Assembly (NCBI RefSeq): GCF_900102365.1
Contig: NZ_FOIN01000023.1
Coordinates: forward strand, 1 to 40,481
Origin: Thomasclavelia cocleata
Lineage (GTDB): Bacteria; Bacillota_I; Bacilli_A; Erysipelotrichales; Coprobacillaceae
Direction: 5' to 3'
Length of the DNA stretch: 40,481 nt
In this document: one piece after another, positions 8,651 through 17,594 of the stretch
Position numbering within the stretch: position 1 is the first letter of the stretch
Layout: each line of letters starts with the position of its first letter
The notes under the pieces: generated by a model
What the model saw: the letters and a program-made list of their open reading frames with translations, nothing else
What the model was told of the DNA's origin: nothing
Databases searched by the model: none
Program-made: the position numbers and the translations under genes

Positions 8651-8983
8651 ATGCAGGCACTATTTTTAGTTTTACACAAGATTGAAAAACTAGATGATTT
8701 ATTAATAGCTTTGCAAAATAATGGTATTACTGGAGGAACAATTATTGATAGTAAGGGAATGATCAATACTTTGAGAAATAACGATAACTTTATTATTGAA
8801 TCTTTACGAATCTTTCTAGAAGACCCTCGTGAAGCAAGTAAAACACTATTTTTTATTCTAAAAAAAGATGATGTATTAAATGCTAGAAAAATTATTGATG
8901 AAACATTAGGGGGTATTAATAATCCTAATACTGGAATTTTATTCGGTATTGATCTAGCCTTTGTTGATGGTTTAAAAATATAA
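8651..8983 (+). CDS. Small PII-like protein, unknown function
   Basis: This 110-residue protein opens with MQALFLVLHKIEKLDDLLIAL. Its beta-alpha-beta pattern, with a GITGGTIIDSKG turn at residues 25-36, resembles the PII/CutA-like ferredoxin fold. It lacks the PII T-loop tyrosine signature, so a true GlnB role in nitrogen control is unlikely. Orthologues in related gut Firmicutes are mostly left hypothetical, as I recall. The gene is preceded by AAAGGAGG, sits alone on the plus strand, and ends at a strong terminator that also serves the convergent gene at 9017. The divergent partner is the aminotransferase gene. Confidence 0.7.
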   Translation: MQALFLVLHKIEKLDDLLIALQNNGITGGTIIDSKGMINTLRNNDNFIIESLRIFLEDPREASKTLFFILKKDDVLNARKIIDETLGGINNPNTGILFGIDLAFVDGLKI

Positions 8984-8989
8984 TGAATA

Positions 8990-9011
8990 GACCCTAGCAT
9001 TTGCTAGGGTC
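8990..9011. terminator. Bidirectional terminator
   Basis: A perfect 9-bp stem, GACCCTAGC (8990-8998) with GCTAGGGTC (9003-9011), and a 4-nt loop sit between the convergent genes ending at 8983 and 9017. Confidence 0.75.
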
Positions 9012-9016
9012 TTGTA

Positions 9017-9631
9017 CTACCACTGTAACATTAACATATATTCATCTGGATTAGATAACACTTGTTTATATTCTTCTATTTTAACCATTTTTTCTTTTTT
9101 ACCATCAATCGAAGCGATATAAACACTATCATAATCATTTTCTAATAATAATGACTGTTTATAATAATTTAGTCGAGCATTAATAATTCGATAAACATCT
9201 TCTCCTTGAGAGTTCTTGTATTGTGCTATATCACCAATTAAAACTAATATATATGCTTCATGCGTTGGCATTTCACTACTATTATTTAATAATGGTGATT
9301 GTTTACCAGGAGGTAATAACTGCATCACTTTATTAAATTCCTGATCACCAGCAATCTTATACCCTCGTATTTCCTCTTTTTCTTTAATATACATTGAAAC
9401 TTCCTGATATTTTTCGTCATAGTTTTTTGATGAAATAAAATCTAATAATTCAACCTTTAAAACCTGATTTTCAAGAACTAATGAACTTAAAGTTTCTTTA
9501 TTTACATCTTCAGGTTCTTTTTTAATATCTCCTGTTCCAAATTTCAAAACAATAAAAACTATTAAAATTAAGATGATCACACCAATAAGCATTAATGCAT
9601 TCTTAGTTAATTTAAGGGGTTTTTTAATCAT
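9017..9631 (-). CDS. Single-pass membrane protein of unknown function
   Basis: I do not recognise this 204-residue protein. It has a short basic N terminus, one membrane segment at about residues 12-31 and a long soluble domain that should lie outside the membrane. The domain is charged and mixed alpha/beta, with a LLPPGKQSPLLNN loop near 104-116 and few cysteines. There is no lipobox. The start follows AAAGGAGG. It lies 79 nt downstream of thioredoxin, but a terminator at 9690-9712 separates them, so it is probably its own unit. Confidence 0.7.
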   Translation of the reverse strand: MIKKPLKLTKNALMLIGVIILILIVFIVLKFGTGDIKKEPEDVNKETLSSLVLENQVLKVELLDFISSKNYDEKYQEVSMYIKEKEEIRGYKIAGDQEFNKVMQLLPPGKQSPLLNNSSEMPTHEAYILVLIGDIAQYKNSQGEDVYRIINARLNYYKQSLLLENDYDSVYIASIDGKKEKMVKIEEYKQVLSNPDEYMLMLQW

Positions 9632-9689
9632 ATGACACCTCCTTTTAACTCCATTATATCATATAAATCGACATATAAACAATTAAATA

Positions 9690-9712
9690 AAACCATGGAA
9701 AATCCATGGTTT
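9690..9712 (-). terminator. Terminator overlapping the thioredoxin stop codon
   Basis: AAACCATGGA (9690-9699) pairs perfectly with TCCATGGTTT (9703-9712) across 3 nt. The stop codon begins at 9713 and lies partly in the stem. Confidence 0.65.
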
Positions 9713-10016
9713 AAAGTAAGCTTTCTAATCTATTTACAATTTCATTTTCTGGTACAAAACCTGTAATTTGATCAACCGCTTTTCCATCTTTAAAAATAAT
9801 TAAATTAGGAATTGCCTGCACTCCATAACGACTGGCAATATCTGATGAAGTATCAACATTTATTTTATAAAATTCTACCTGTGTCATTTTTTCAGATATT
9901 CCCTCTAAAACTGGAGCCAACATTTTACATGGCCCACACCAATCCGCATAAAAATCAACTAATACGATTCCATTTGCAATAACATCATCAAATTCATTAC
10001 TATTTAATATTTTCAT
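9711..10016 (-). CDS. trxA: Thioredoxin
   Basis: This 101-residue protein is full-length thioredoxin with the active site WCGPC at residues 26-30, the cis-proline segment AIPNLI and the usual beta-alpha pattern. It reduces protein disulfides in the cytoplasm with electrons from thioredoxin reductase, which is not in this window. I start it at the ATG at 10016, behind GAGGTGAG, and not at the in-frame start at 10037. It follows the ABC permease gene by about 47 nt with no clear terminator, so read-through from the YtrA-type operon is possible. Confidence 0.93.
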   Translation of the reverse strand: MKILNSNEFDDVIANGIVLVDFYADWCGPCKMLAPVLEGISEKMTQVEFYKINVDTSSDIASRYGVQAIPNLIIFKDGKAVDQITGFVPENEIVNRLESLL

Positions 10017-10063
10017 TATTCTCACCTCATCTAACATTATGCCTGATATTAAAATAATTACAA

Positions 10064-11584
10064 CTAATTTGCATTTATTTTATAAAAATCTTCTATTGCA
10101 AGGGCTAAAGGGTCATTTAAATTACAATTAAACTGGTTACTAAAATGTTTATAATGAATATTGCAACTCCAACTATCTTGATAATCAATATTTTGGAGTA
10201 AACTAGGATTATTTTCAAAATCTTTTAATTTACGTTGTAAAACATCCTTAAAAAACTGTACATCTTCTTTTCCTTCTAATTCAATATAATTTCCTTCATC
10301 AAACAAAAATTCAACATTTTCAGCTTTATCAAGTTGTTTCAACAACTCATAATATTCACCATGCCAGCTTTTAACCAAATTACTATCAATTTTTTCAACT
10401 ACTTTTCTGAATTCATCATCATTAACATAATATCCTCGCTTTACCTTACTTCCATTAGTACGATAATAAGTAATATCAATTCTTTTAGCACTCCCTGACT
10501 GGTTTGAATTGATTAATTGTTTATGGATAGAAACTATTTTATCAATAGCATCACCATCATTAATCTTTATATTTGATTCAACATCATTAATCCAATTTTC
10601 AATTGATGCATAAGCTATTTGACTAGGAATGTAATTTTCTAAATAACCTTTGGAAAAGATAAATATAACTACTGTCCCAATAATAATTAATGTTGACTGA
10701 ACAAGACATAATAAATATCTAATTCTTTTATACTGAATAAATTGTATGATAAAAGTTACAATAACAGTTGCAATAATATTTATAATGATAAATGTTCTAA
10801 TTAATTCTGTTGTCACCCCTAAAACAGATGTAAGCATCCATGAACCACTAATAATAATGATAATACTAATAATCTGCGACATGCTTTTATTAGTAAAACC
10901 ATGATAATTATTACTGCAGTTACGAGTTTTACATACATATAAACTTAAAACCAAACTTACAATTATATAACCTATATAAATCAAACAAAAATTCCACTCT
11001 AAACCAACATTACTAGCAATCATCAATCTTATTACCGGTACCAAATAACTAACTATTTCTAAAGAAAGTCCATTAGAAATAATCCCTTTAATAAATGTTG
11101 AATATACTGCAAATAAGCTATAATAAAGCATTAATGGAGCTAAGATAATAACAATTTGTAAAACAATATTCATAAAAAATGAAGTTGTTAAATAAGCAGT
11201 CAGATTTGCTAGTGTATAATACATAAATATCATTAAAATAAGAGCATAACTATTTTTTAAGACTATTCCTTGACTTAAAAGACAATATAATAGTGCTGGT
11301 ATAATTAGACAAATTATCCCGCTTAGATAATGAACTATAAAACTTTGAATATGCGAAAATGGCAAAGAGTTAAAATGGGTCTGTCTAGTAGCATTAAATA
11401 AATATTTTAAATTAATAAGTGGTAATATCAAACTAAATATAAATGCAATAAAATAAAATGTAAGTATTGGCAATTCATCACTATAAGATAAAACATTAAT
11501 AATAAAATTTAAAATTAAACAGCCTGTGTAAATAACAACATAATTCTTTAATTGTTTCAAATCATTTTTAAATAAACTTAACAT
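10064..11584 (-). CDS. ABC-2 type permease with extracytoplasmic domain (second permease)
   Basis: This 506-residue protein has about eight hydrophobic segments in residues 15-310, followed by a soluble domain of roughly 190 residues that should lie outside the membrane. It is the last of four genes (GntR regulator, ATPase, permease, permease) in a YtrA-type operon, starting 2 nt after the stop of the preceding permease with AGGTGA as ribosome site. The pair probably forms a heterodimeric exporter with the ATPase at 13433. The C-terminal part resembles domains of unknown function attached to Firmicute YtrA-linked permeases, and the cargo is unknown. A cell-wall antibiotic or peptide stress role is inferred from ytr systems only. 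Confidence 0.75.
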   Translation of the reverse strand: MLSLFKNDLKQLKNYVVIYTGCLILNFIINVLSYSDELPILTFYFIAFIFSLILPLINLKYLFNATRQTHFNSLPFSHIQSFIVHYLSGIICLIIPALLYCLLSQGIVLKNSYALILMIFMYYTLANLTAYLTTSFFMNIVLQIVIILAPLMLYYSLFAVYSTFIKGIISNGLSLEIVSYLVPVIRLMIASNVGLEWNFCLIYIGYIIVSLVLSLYVCKTRNCSNNYHGFTNKSMSQIISIIIIISGSWMLTSVLGVTTELIRTFIIINIIATVIVTFIIQFIQYKRIRYLLCLVQSTLIIIGTVVIFIFSKGYLENYIPSQIAYASIENWINDVESNIKINDGDAIDKIVSIHKQLINSNQSGSAKRIDITYYRTNGSKVKRGYYVNDDEFRKVVEKIDSNLVKSWHGEYYELLKQLDKAENVEFLFDEGNYIELEGKEDVQFFKDVLQRKLKDFENNPSLLQNIDYQDSWSCNIHYKHFSNQFNCNLNDPLALAIEDFYKINAN

Positions 11585-11586
11585 TG

Positions 11587-13461
11587 TTATTCACCTGCCT
11601 TTCGATTAATTGAACTAATTATAATTTTTTCATTTTCATTTTCTAGTTTAATCATCAAACTTATATCATAATTTTGAATTTCACCTACTGCTGTTATATT
11701 CATTGAAAAAGTAGCATAAATATCATCAAATTCAATTAATTCAATTTCATTGTTATATAAAGTAAATGTTTCAATATTTAATTGTTCTTTTATAAATTCA
11801 AATATTTTACTATTTTCATCAGTTAATAATGTATCATCATAAATAAATTTTTTACACTGTTCAAGAAACTTAGTATGTCCAATTATCTTTTCATCCTTTA
11901 AAAATTCATAAATTCTCTCATTTCCCTTTAAATTATATTTTTTACCACTACTTCCAGATAACTCCAACATATCCCCATTAAAAAAGTCTTCAGCAACAAT
12001 ATTTTGATCCTTACTCATTTGATAAAGCTGTTTAGTTTCATTTGAATTCAAACAAATTTCAATTCCATCATAATAACCCGTTAAATAACTTTCATTTTCA
12101 AAATTATCACTATTTAAATAAGATTTTTCCTGATTTTTAAAATAATCAATAAAAAGCTGTTTATCAAACCGATACTGTAAAAGTGTATCATTATAATTAC
12201 CACGATTATCTATATTATATAAATTAAAATATACATTAGCGTTATTATTCATAATTTGTTGATAGTGAATTTTATCACGATTTTTATTTAAATATTCAAT
12301 CAAATTTAACAATTGATCATGTTCAATATTTATTGATAATGAACCATCGTTTTCAAAATTAGAAATATTAAGTTCACCAGCAACACTTGGCTTTCTAATA
12401 ACCTCATCTAATGTTTTATAATATTGACTATTCGCAATAAAATAGTTAATTCCAAAGAATATTAATAATATTGGTATATATATTAAAAGCTTTCGATATA
12501 TATATTGACTCTTAAAAATCATTTCAACAAAAATTGCAATAATAATACCAATTATCAAATATACCATTAACAATATTAACATTCCCTTTATACCAAATGT
12601 AATATCAATATAACTAAACAATAAAACCAAATAAAATATTGTAATCGTTACAATCAATACTATTCCTGATTTTAATACAATTCCAATTTTATTAAATACA
12701 AGTGGTTCATCTATATGCTCATCATCACGATTTTTATATACATAATAACTTAATTCCAATAATACTAAAGCAATAAAACAATGAATTATAACTACCAGAT
12801 TACCTGTACTAATAAATTCTAATCCTGCTGCAAGTGGAAATACTACATATATATAATAAGTTTCAAATTGATTAATTGTTCCTGGTACTAAATAATTACT
12901 AAATATGAAAAGACTCCCTAATAAAACAACTGGTAAAGTATAAACTACAATACTAAAAACAATTTGTCCTAAACGATTTCCTGCCATACTTGAAACTAAA
13001 AAAGTAATTGTATAGTAAATAAATAACAACATAAATATCATTAAAATAAAACGAAATAATATATTCCCAGAAAATACTAGGTTATACGATCTTGCAATAT
13101 CAATAAAAATAATCCCAATCCCTTCAATCAACAAAGTTATTAAAACAATTAAATAACCAGCTAGATAATTCGTAAACCAAACACATCTGCTTTGTAAAGG
13201 AATTGTTTTCATCATTGATGATTTAGTTTTATTAATTAAATAACTTTGAATAAGACATGGATAAACAGTTGTTAAAACTACAGCACTAATACCAAAAAGT
13301 CCAATACATAACTGTCCTATTCCTGTTCCATCAGCCGATATTAAAGCTAAAGCGACGAAACCAAAAAAAACAATTAAAGAAATTTTAGCTGGAAAAAGAT
13401 TATTCTTAATAACATTTCTTAATAACGGTTTATTAACCCATGACTTCCTTGAGTTCATCAT
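11587..13461 (-). CDS. ABC-2 type permease with extracytoplasmic domain (first permease)
   Basis: This 624-residue protein has two hydrophobic segments near residues 18-60, four more to about 210, and further ones to about 345. A C-terminal soluble domain of about 270 residues, rich in Asn and acidic residues, follows. The start ATGATG at 13461 has GGGGGG 5 nt upstream and overlaps the 3' end of the ATPase gene by 29 nt, which implies coupled translation. With the permease at 10064 it should form the membrane part of an exporter. The large outer domain may bind ligand or a partner at the wall, which is inference. Confidence 0.75.
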   Translation of the reverse strand: MMNSRKSWVNKPLLRNVIKNNLFPAKISLIVFFGFVALALISADGTGIGQLCIGLFGISAVVLTTVYPCLIQSYLINKTKSSMMKTIPLQSRCVWFTNYLAGYLIVLITLLIEGIGIIFIDIARSYNLVFSGNILFRFILMIFMLLFIYYTITFLVSSMAGNRLGQIVFSIVVYTLPVVLLGSLFIFSNYLVPGTINQFETYYIYVVFPLAAGLEFISTGNLVVIIHCFIALVLLELSYYVYKNRDDEHIDEPLVFNKIGIVLKSGIVLIVTITIFYLVLLFSYIDITFGIKGMLILLMVYLIIGIIIAIFVEMIFKSQYIYRKLLIYIPILLIFFGINYFIANSQYYKTLDEVIRKPSVAGELNISNFENDGSLSINIEHDQLLNLIEYLNKNRDKIHYQQIMNNNANVYFNLYNIDNRGNYNDTLLQYRFDKQLFIDYFKNQEKSYLNSDNFENESYLTGYYDGIEICLNSNETKQLYQMSKDQNIVAEDFFNGDMLELSGSSGKKYNLKGNERIYEFLKDEKIIGHTKFLEQCKKFIYDDTLLTDENSKIFEFIKEQLNIETFTLYNNEIELIEFDDIYATFSMNITAVGEIQNYDISLMIKLENENEKIIISSINRKAGE

Positions 13462-14335
13462 ACTTTCCCCCCAATGTAAATAAGAATATTTCTTCTAATG
13501 ATAATGACAATGTCTCATTAATAATTGGGCTGTATTTTAACACTGTAGCATCTATTTCTTCAATATTTCCTTTAACAACTAAAGTATGAACTCGCCCCAT
13601 CATTTGATGAGCTAAAACATTTAATTCTTTTTCCAATGCATACATTTCATCACCTGATTCTAAAACAATCTGTAATTTATGATATCCCTCTTTTAAATGA
13701 TCTAATGACTCTTCAAAAACAATTTTCCCATTATTAATTAATGCAATATGATCACACATACTATCTAACTCGTTTAAATGATGACTTGAAATAAAAATTG
13801 TCATCTGACGTTCACTTACATCCTGAATTAAAATATCCCAAATAATTTTTCGAATATGTGGATCTAAACCATCAAAAGGTTCATCCATTATTAGATACTC
13901 AGGCATAATTGAAAGTGCCAAAATAAACATTACTTGTTTTTTCATTCCCTTAGAAAATTTATTAAACTTTTCTATACTATTATAATTAAATAATTTCATT
14001 AACTTTATATACCGTTCTTCATCAAAAGTTGGATAAATACCTTGATATAACTCTTTAATATCTTTAATATTTTGACCAAATGTATCAAAAAATTCATCAG
14101 GAATATAAACTAATTTTGCTTTAGCTTCAGGATTTTCATAAACTCTCATACCTTCTAATTCTACAAATCCCTGATCTCCCTGATATGCTCCTACTAAATG
14201 ACGAATCAAAGTCGTTTTACCTGCTCCATTTTCACCAATTATTCCATAAATTGATCCTTTAGGTATATTTAAATTAATGTTGTCTAAAATTTGATTGTTA
14301 TCAATTTTTTTTGAAAGTTCTTTTACTTTTAACAT
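13433..14335 (-). CDS. ABC transporter ATP-binding protein (YtrB-like)
   Basis: This 300-residue ATPase has Walker A GENGAGKTT with Lys40, a variant signature FSKGMKKQ at 127-134 in place of LSGGQ, Walker B LIMDEPFDGLDP with Asp151/Glu152, and the H-loop SSHH at 184-186. This signature variant is usual for the YtrB branch of ABC-2 exporters. A C-terminal domain from about residue 215 follows the nucleotide-binding domain. Its ATG shares one base with the regulator's stop codon (TAATG at 14333-14337), and its 3' end overlaps the permease gene, so the four genes are tightly coupled. Confidence 0.93.
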   Translation of the reverse strand: MLKVKELSKKIDNNQILDNINLNIPKGSIYGIIGENGAGKTTLIRHLVGAYQGDQGFVELEGMRVYENPEAKAKLVYIPDEFFDTFGQNIKDIKELYQGIYPTFDEERYIKLMKLFNYNSIEKFNKFSKGMKKQVMFILALSIMPEYLIMDEPFDGLDPHIRKIIWDILIQDVSERQMTIFISSHHLNELDSMCDHIALINNGKIVFEESLDHLKEGYHKLQIVLESGDEMYALEKELNVLAHQMMGRVHTLVVKGNIEEIDATVLKYSPIINETLSLSLEEIFLFTLGGKYDELKEVMG

Positions 14336-14700
14336 TATTTATCCTCCCATGTTTGCTTTAATAACTGGCATAATTCCTCAAAATTCATACCAATATATTT
14401 ACTTTTATTTACTATTTCCAAACTCAGTTCATTAATTTGCTGCAGAAATAATTTTGTTTGAACATTTTGTTTTGAACTAACAAAACTTCCTTTCCCTGGT
14501 AAAGAATATATAAAACCTTGTTCTTCTAAAAGCCGATAAGCTTTTACTACAGTATTAGGATTAATATGAATTGATGAAGATAATTCCCTAACTGAAGGTA
14601 ATTTATCATTAGCCTGCATTAATCCTGTAGTTATATATTCCAATAGCTGTTTATAAATTTGCTCATAAATTGGTGTGGAATTGTTAATATCTATTTTCAT
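14335..14700 (-). CDS. GntR-family regulator, YtrA subfamily
   Basis: This 121-residue protein has an N-terminal winged helix (residues 1-70: PIYEQIYKQLLEYI, then LPSVRELSSSIHINPNTVVKAY) and only a short helical C-terminal tail. That is the hallmark of the YtrA subfamily, which dimerises through the tail and has no large ligand domain. It leads the operon with the ATPase and two permeases and very likely represses it. Promoter elements and an inverted repeat overlapping the -10 lie just upstream at 14735-14764. Inducers of YtrA proteins are typically cell-wall antibiotics, but this is not shown by the sequence. Confidence 0.92.
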   Translation of the reverse strand: MKIDINNSTPIYEQIYKQLLEYITTGLMQANDKLPSVRELSSSIHINPNTVVKAYRLLEEQGFIYSLPGKGSFVSSKQNVQTKLFLQQINELSLEIVNKSKYIGMNFEELCQLLKQTWEDK

Positions 14701-14734
14701 ACTGTCTCCTTTCTAAAATCATCTCTACACTTAG

Positions 14735-14764
14735 TAGTATACCAAATACTAAACTGTATTACAA
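14735..14764 (-). promoter_or_regulatory. Promoter of the YtrA-type operon with overlapping operator
   Basis: On the minus strand TTGTAA (14759-14764) and TATACT (14736-14741) are 17 bp apart. An inverted repeat TAGTAT-N5-ATACTA (14735-14751) covers the -10 element, as expected for a repressor site of the GntR protein encoded directly downstream. Confidence 0.6.
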
Positions 14765-14831
14765 GATATAACACAGTTGATTGTTTGATTATATGTATAT
14801 GTAAATATTTCACTAATAATACTTAAATAGT

Positions 14832-14859
14832 TTGCAATTTTTATTATTTTAAGTAAAAT
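14832..14859 (+). promoter_or_regulatory. Promoter of the DegV gene
   Basis: TTGCAA (14832-14837) and TAAAAT (14854-14859) are 16 bp apart, 27 nt before the ATG at 14886, with GGAGG in between. Confidence 0.5.
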
Positions 14860-14885
14860 ATGTTTTAGAGATAGGAGGTTTTTTT

Positions 14886-15752
14886 ATGAGTAAAGTAGCG
14901 GTTGTCACTGATAGTAATTCTGGAATTAGACAAGATGAGGGTAAAAAATTAGGTATTTATGTACTGCCAATGCCTTTTACTATTGATGGTCAGACCTTCT
15001 ATGAAGATATCAATTTAACACAAAGTGATTTTTTTGATAAACTGATGAGTGGTGCTGAAGTATTCACAAGCCAACCAGTAGTTGGTGATGTTAGTAAACT
15101 GTGGGATGAAGTATTGAAAGACTATGATGAAATTGTTCATATTCCTATGTCTAGTGGTTTGAGCGGTTCTTGTCAAACTGCATTAATGTTAGCTAGTGAA
15201 TATAATGGAAGAGTACAAGTTGTTGATTCACAAAGAGTATCTGTCACTCAAAAGTGTGATGTTTATGATGCTATTGAATTTATTAAAGAAGGAAAATCAG
15301 CTAAAGAAATCAAAGAGATTCTTGAAGCAAATAAATTAAATGCCTCTATCTATATTACGGTTAATACGTTAGAATATCTTCGTAAAGGTGGAAGAATTAC
15401 TCCTGCTGTAGCAATATTAGGTGGAATGATGAAAATTAAACCGATTTTACAGATTCAAGGTGAAAAGCTTGATACTTTTAGTAAATCAAGAACAATGTCA
15501 AAAGCAACAAAAATTATGATCGAAGCAATAAAAAAAGATATTGATGAACGTCTTGATCCTGAAGAAAAAGGAAAAAATGTTCGTATCTGTATTGCTTATA
15601 CATATGATGAACAACCAGCATTAGAATTAAAAAAAGAATTAGAGATGATGTATCCAGATTTAACAATTATCTGTGATCCATTATCGTTAAGTGTTTCATG
15701 TCATATTGGACCACATGCCCTTGCAATTGCAGCATGTAAAAAAATTATCTAG
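14886..15752 (+). CDS. DegV family fatty-acid-binding protein (FakB-like)
   Basis: This 288-residue protein has the DegV fold with the opening motif VTDSNSGI (residues 7-14). It also has the fatty-acid carboxylate-binding motif SSGLSGS near residues 90-96 and the conserved TLEYLRKGGRI segment near 160-170. FakB proteins present fatty acids to the kinase FakA for phosphorylation and entry into phospholipid synthesis. No fakA is in the window, and genomes of this group usually carry several DegV paralogues with different chain preferences. It has its own promoter and a strong terminator. Confidence 0.92.
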   Translation: MSKVAVVTDSNSGIRQDEGKKLGIYVLPMPFTIDGQTFYEDINLTQSDFFDKLMSGAEVFTSQPVVGDVSKLWDEVLKDYDEIVHIPMSSGLSGSCQTALMLASEYNGRVQVVDSQRVSVTQKCDVYDAIEFIKEGKSAKEIKEILEANKLNASIYITVNTLEYLRKGGRITPAVAILGGMMKIKPILQIQGEKLDTFSKSRTMSKATKIMIEAIKKDIDERLDPEEKGKNVRICIAYTYDEQPALELKKELEMMYPDLTIICDPLSLSVSCHIGPHALAIAACKKII

Positions 15753-15779
15753 GCAAGAAACTTCGTTTCTTGCCTTTTT
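15752..15779 (+). terminator. Terminator of the DegV gene
   Basis: A perfect 10-bp stem, GGCAAGAAAC (15752-15761) with GTTTCTTGCC (15765-15774), runs into T5. It begins on the last base of the stop codon. Confidence 0.85.
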
Positions 15780-15782
15780 ATG

Positions 15783-15791
15783 TGTTATAAT
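15783..15791 (+). promoter_or_regulatory. Extended -10 promoter of the RNase J gene
   Basis: TGT directly before TATAAT (15786-15791) forms an extended -10 element just after the DegV terminator and 36 nt before the ATG. No good -35 is seen. Confidence 0.45.
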
Positions 15792-15827
15792 ACTTAAAAA
15801 GAGACAAACTAAAATAAGGAGGAAATT

Positions 15828-17594
15828 ATGCAAGAAAAGCCAAATACAAATAATAGAAAAACTGGCAGAACTAATCAAAGAAATTATAATAAATCTAAAA
15901 ATTCTATAACTAAAAAAACAATAAATCGTAATAATATCGATACAAAAGTTTTTGCCTTAGGAGGACTTAATGAAGTTGGAAAAAATATGTATTGTATCGA
16001 ACATGATAATGAATTATTTATTATTGATGCTGGAGTTAAATTTGCCGAAGAAGGTCTTCCAGGAATTGATTATGTAATACCAGATTATTCTTATTTAAAA
16101 AGAAATGAAAAGAAAATTCGTGGATTAATGATTACTCATGGTCATGAAGATCATATTGGTGGAATCCCATTTTTATTACAAATCGTTAAAATACCATTTA
16201 TCTATGCAACCCCACTTGCTAGTGCAATGATTAAAAGAAAACTTGATGAAAAAAGATTAACTAATGTTACTAAGATAATTCAAATAAATGATGAATATCA
16301 AATTAAAACGAAATATTTTAATATTGGTTTTTTCAAAACAAATCACTCTATTCCAGAATCAATGGGGATAATTATCAATAGCCCTAATGGTAGAATCGTA
16401 GAAACTGGTGATTTTAAATTCGATTTATCACCTGTAGGTGATGCCGCTGATTACCAAAAAATGTCATTTTTAGGAGAAACTGGTGTAACTTTATTAATGA
16501 GTGATTCTACTAACTCTGAAGTCCCAACTTTTTCAATTAGTGAAAAGAAAGTAGCTAATAGTGTACAAGAAGAATTTAGAAAAACTGAAGGACGTTTAAT
16601 TGTAGCAACGTTCGCTTCTAACGTCCATCGAGTACAACAAATTGTTGAAGCAGCTGTTAAATTTAATCGTAAGATTTTAGTATATGGTCGTTCAATGGAA
16701 AATAATATCCAAGTATCTAGAGCAATGGGATATATCAAGTGTCCTGATAAGTTTTTTATTAAAAATGATCAAGCAAAAAAATTGCCAGATAACGAAATTT
16801 TAATTTTATGTACAGGATCTCAAGGTGAGGCATTAGCGGCATTAAGCCGAATTGCTAATGGAACTCATAAATATGTGAAAATAAAACCTGGTGACACAGT
16901 AGTCTTTTCATCAAACCCAATCCCAGGTAATGCTTATAGTGTCAATGTAGTAGTAAATAAATTATTTAGAGCAGGAGCTAAAGTCCTTACAAATACTGCT
17001 TTTAACAATCTACACACTTCTGGTCACGCTTCACAAGAAGAACAAAAACTAATGATGCTACTTACAAAACCTAAATATTTCTTTCCTGTTCATGGTGAAT
17101 ATCGGATGTTAAAAATTCATGCTGCTCTTTCACAGGAAGTAGGGGTACCAGCAGAAAATTCATTTGTTCTTTCAAATGGAGATACGATTCTTTTAAATAA
17201 TGGCACAGCTCGTTTAGGACCAAGAATCCATGTTGAAGATATTTATGTAGATGGTAATGATATTAGCGGTTTATCAACTGCTGTACTTCGTGACCGCCAA
17301 ATTTTATCAGAAGATGGAATGGTATCAATCTTAATTAGTATGGATTCAAGAGCTGGAAAACTATTAACTCATCCAGTCATAATTTCTCGTGGATTTGTTT
17401 ATATGAAAGACAGCTTTCATATGATTCGTGAAGCTGAAAGGTTAGTAGAAAATTCTTTATCAAAATTATTACAAGGTAAAACTACATTTGGAGAAATAAA
17501 AAATACGACCCGTGATATTTTATCTTCATATTTTTATCGCAAAACTAAAAGAAATCCAATGATTATTCCAGTTATTATGAACAAGAAACTATGA
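15828..17594 (+). CDS. rnjA: Ribonuclease J
   Basis: This 588-residue metallo-beta-lactamase/beta-CASP nuclease carries all expected motifs: HGHEDH at residues 104-109, a GDFKFD aspartate, and the beta-CASP histidines of HTSGHAS and PVHGEY in the second half. RNase J degrades and matures mRNA and rRNA as a 5'-3' exonuclease and endonuclease. An Asn/Lys/Arg-rich extension of about 35 residues precedes the catalytic core. Similar basic, low-complexity tails occur in some RNases J and may bind RNA. Only one rnj gene is visible, so rnjA versus rnjB is by analogy. Its TGA overlaps the ATG of the next gene (ATGA, 17591-17594), coupling it to the phosphoesterase-like protein. Confidence 0.93.
   Translation: MQEKPNTNNRKTGRTNQRNYNKSKNSITKKTINRNNIDTKVFALGGLNEVGKNMYCIEHDNELFIIDAGVKFAEEGLPGIDYVIPDYSYLKRNEKKIRGLMITHGHEDHIGGIPFLLQIVKIPFIYATPLASAMIKRKLDEKRLTNVTKIIQINDEYQIKTKYFNIGFFKTNHSIPESMGIIINSPNGRIVETGDFKFDLSPVGDAADYQKMSFLGETGVTLLMSDSTNSEVPTFSISEKKVANSVQEEFRKTEGRLIVATFASNVHRVQQIVEAAVKFNRKILVYGRSMENNIQVSRAMGYIKCPDKFFIKNDQAKKLPDNEILILCTGSQGEALAALSRIANGTHKYVKIKPGDTVVFSSNPIPGNAYSVNVVVNKLFRAGAKVLTNTAFNNLHTSGHASQEEQKLMMLLTKPKYFFPVHGEYRMLKIHAALSQEVGVPAENSFVLSNGDTILLNNGTARLGPRIHVEDIYVDGNDISGLSTAVLRDRQILSEDGMVSILISMDSRAGKLLTHPVIISRGFVYMKDSFHMIREAERLVENSLSKLLQGKTTFGEIKNTTRDILSSYFYRKTKRNPMIIPVIMNKKL

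Noticed and set aside
8620-9000. 126-codon frame antisense to the PII-like gene
   Set aside because: It is the mirror of a real gene with a clear ribosome site and covers the bidirectional terminator.
15691-15909. Short frames across the DegV-RNase J junction
   Set aside because: They cross a strong terminator and a promoter and overlap better-supported genes.
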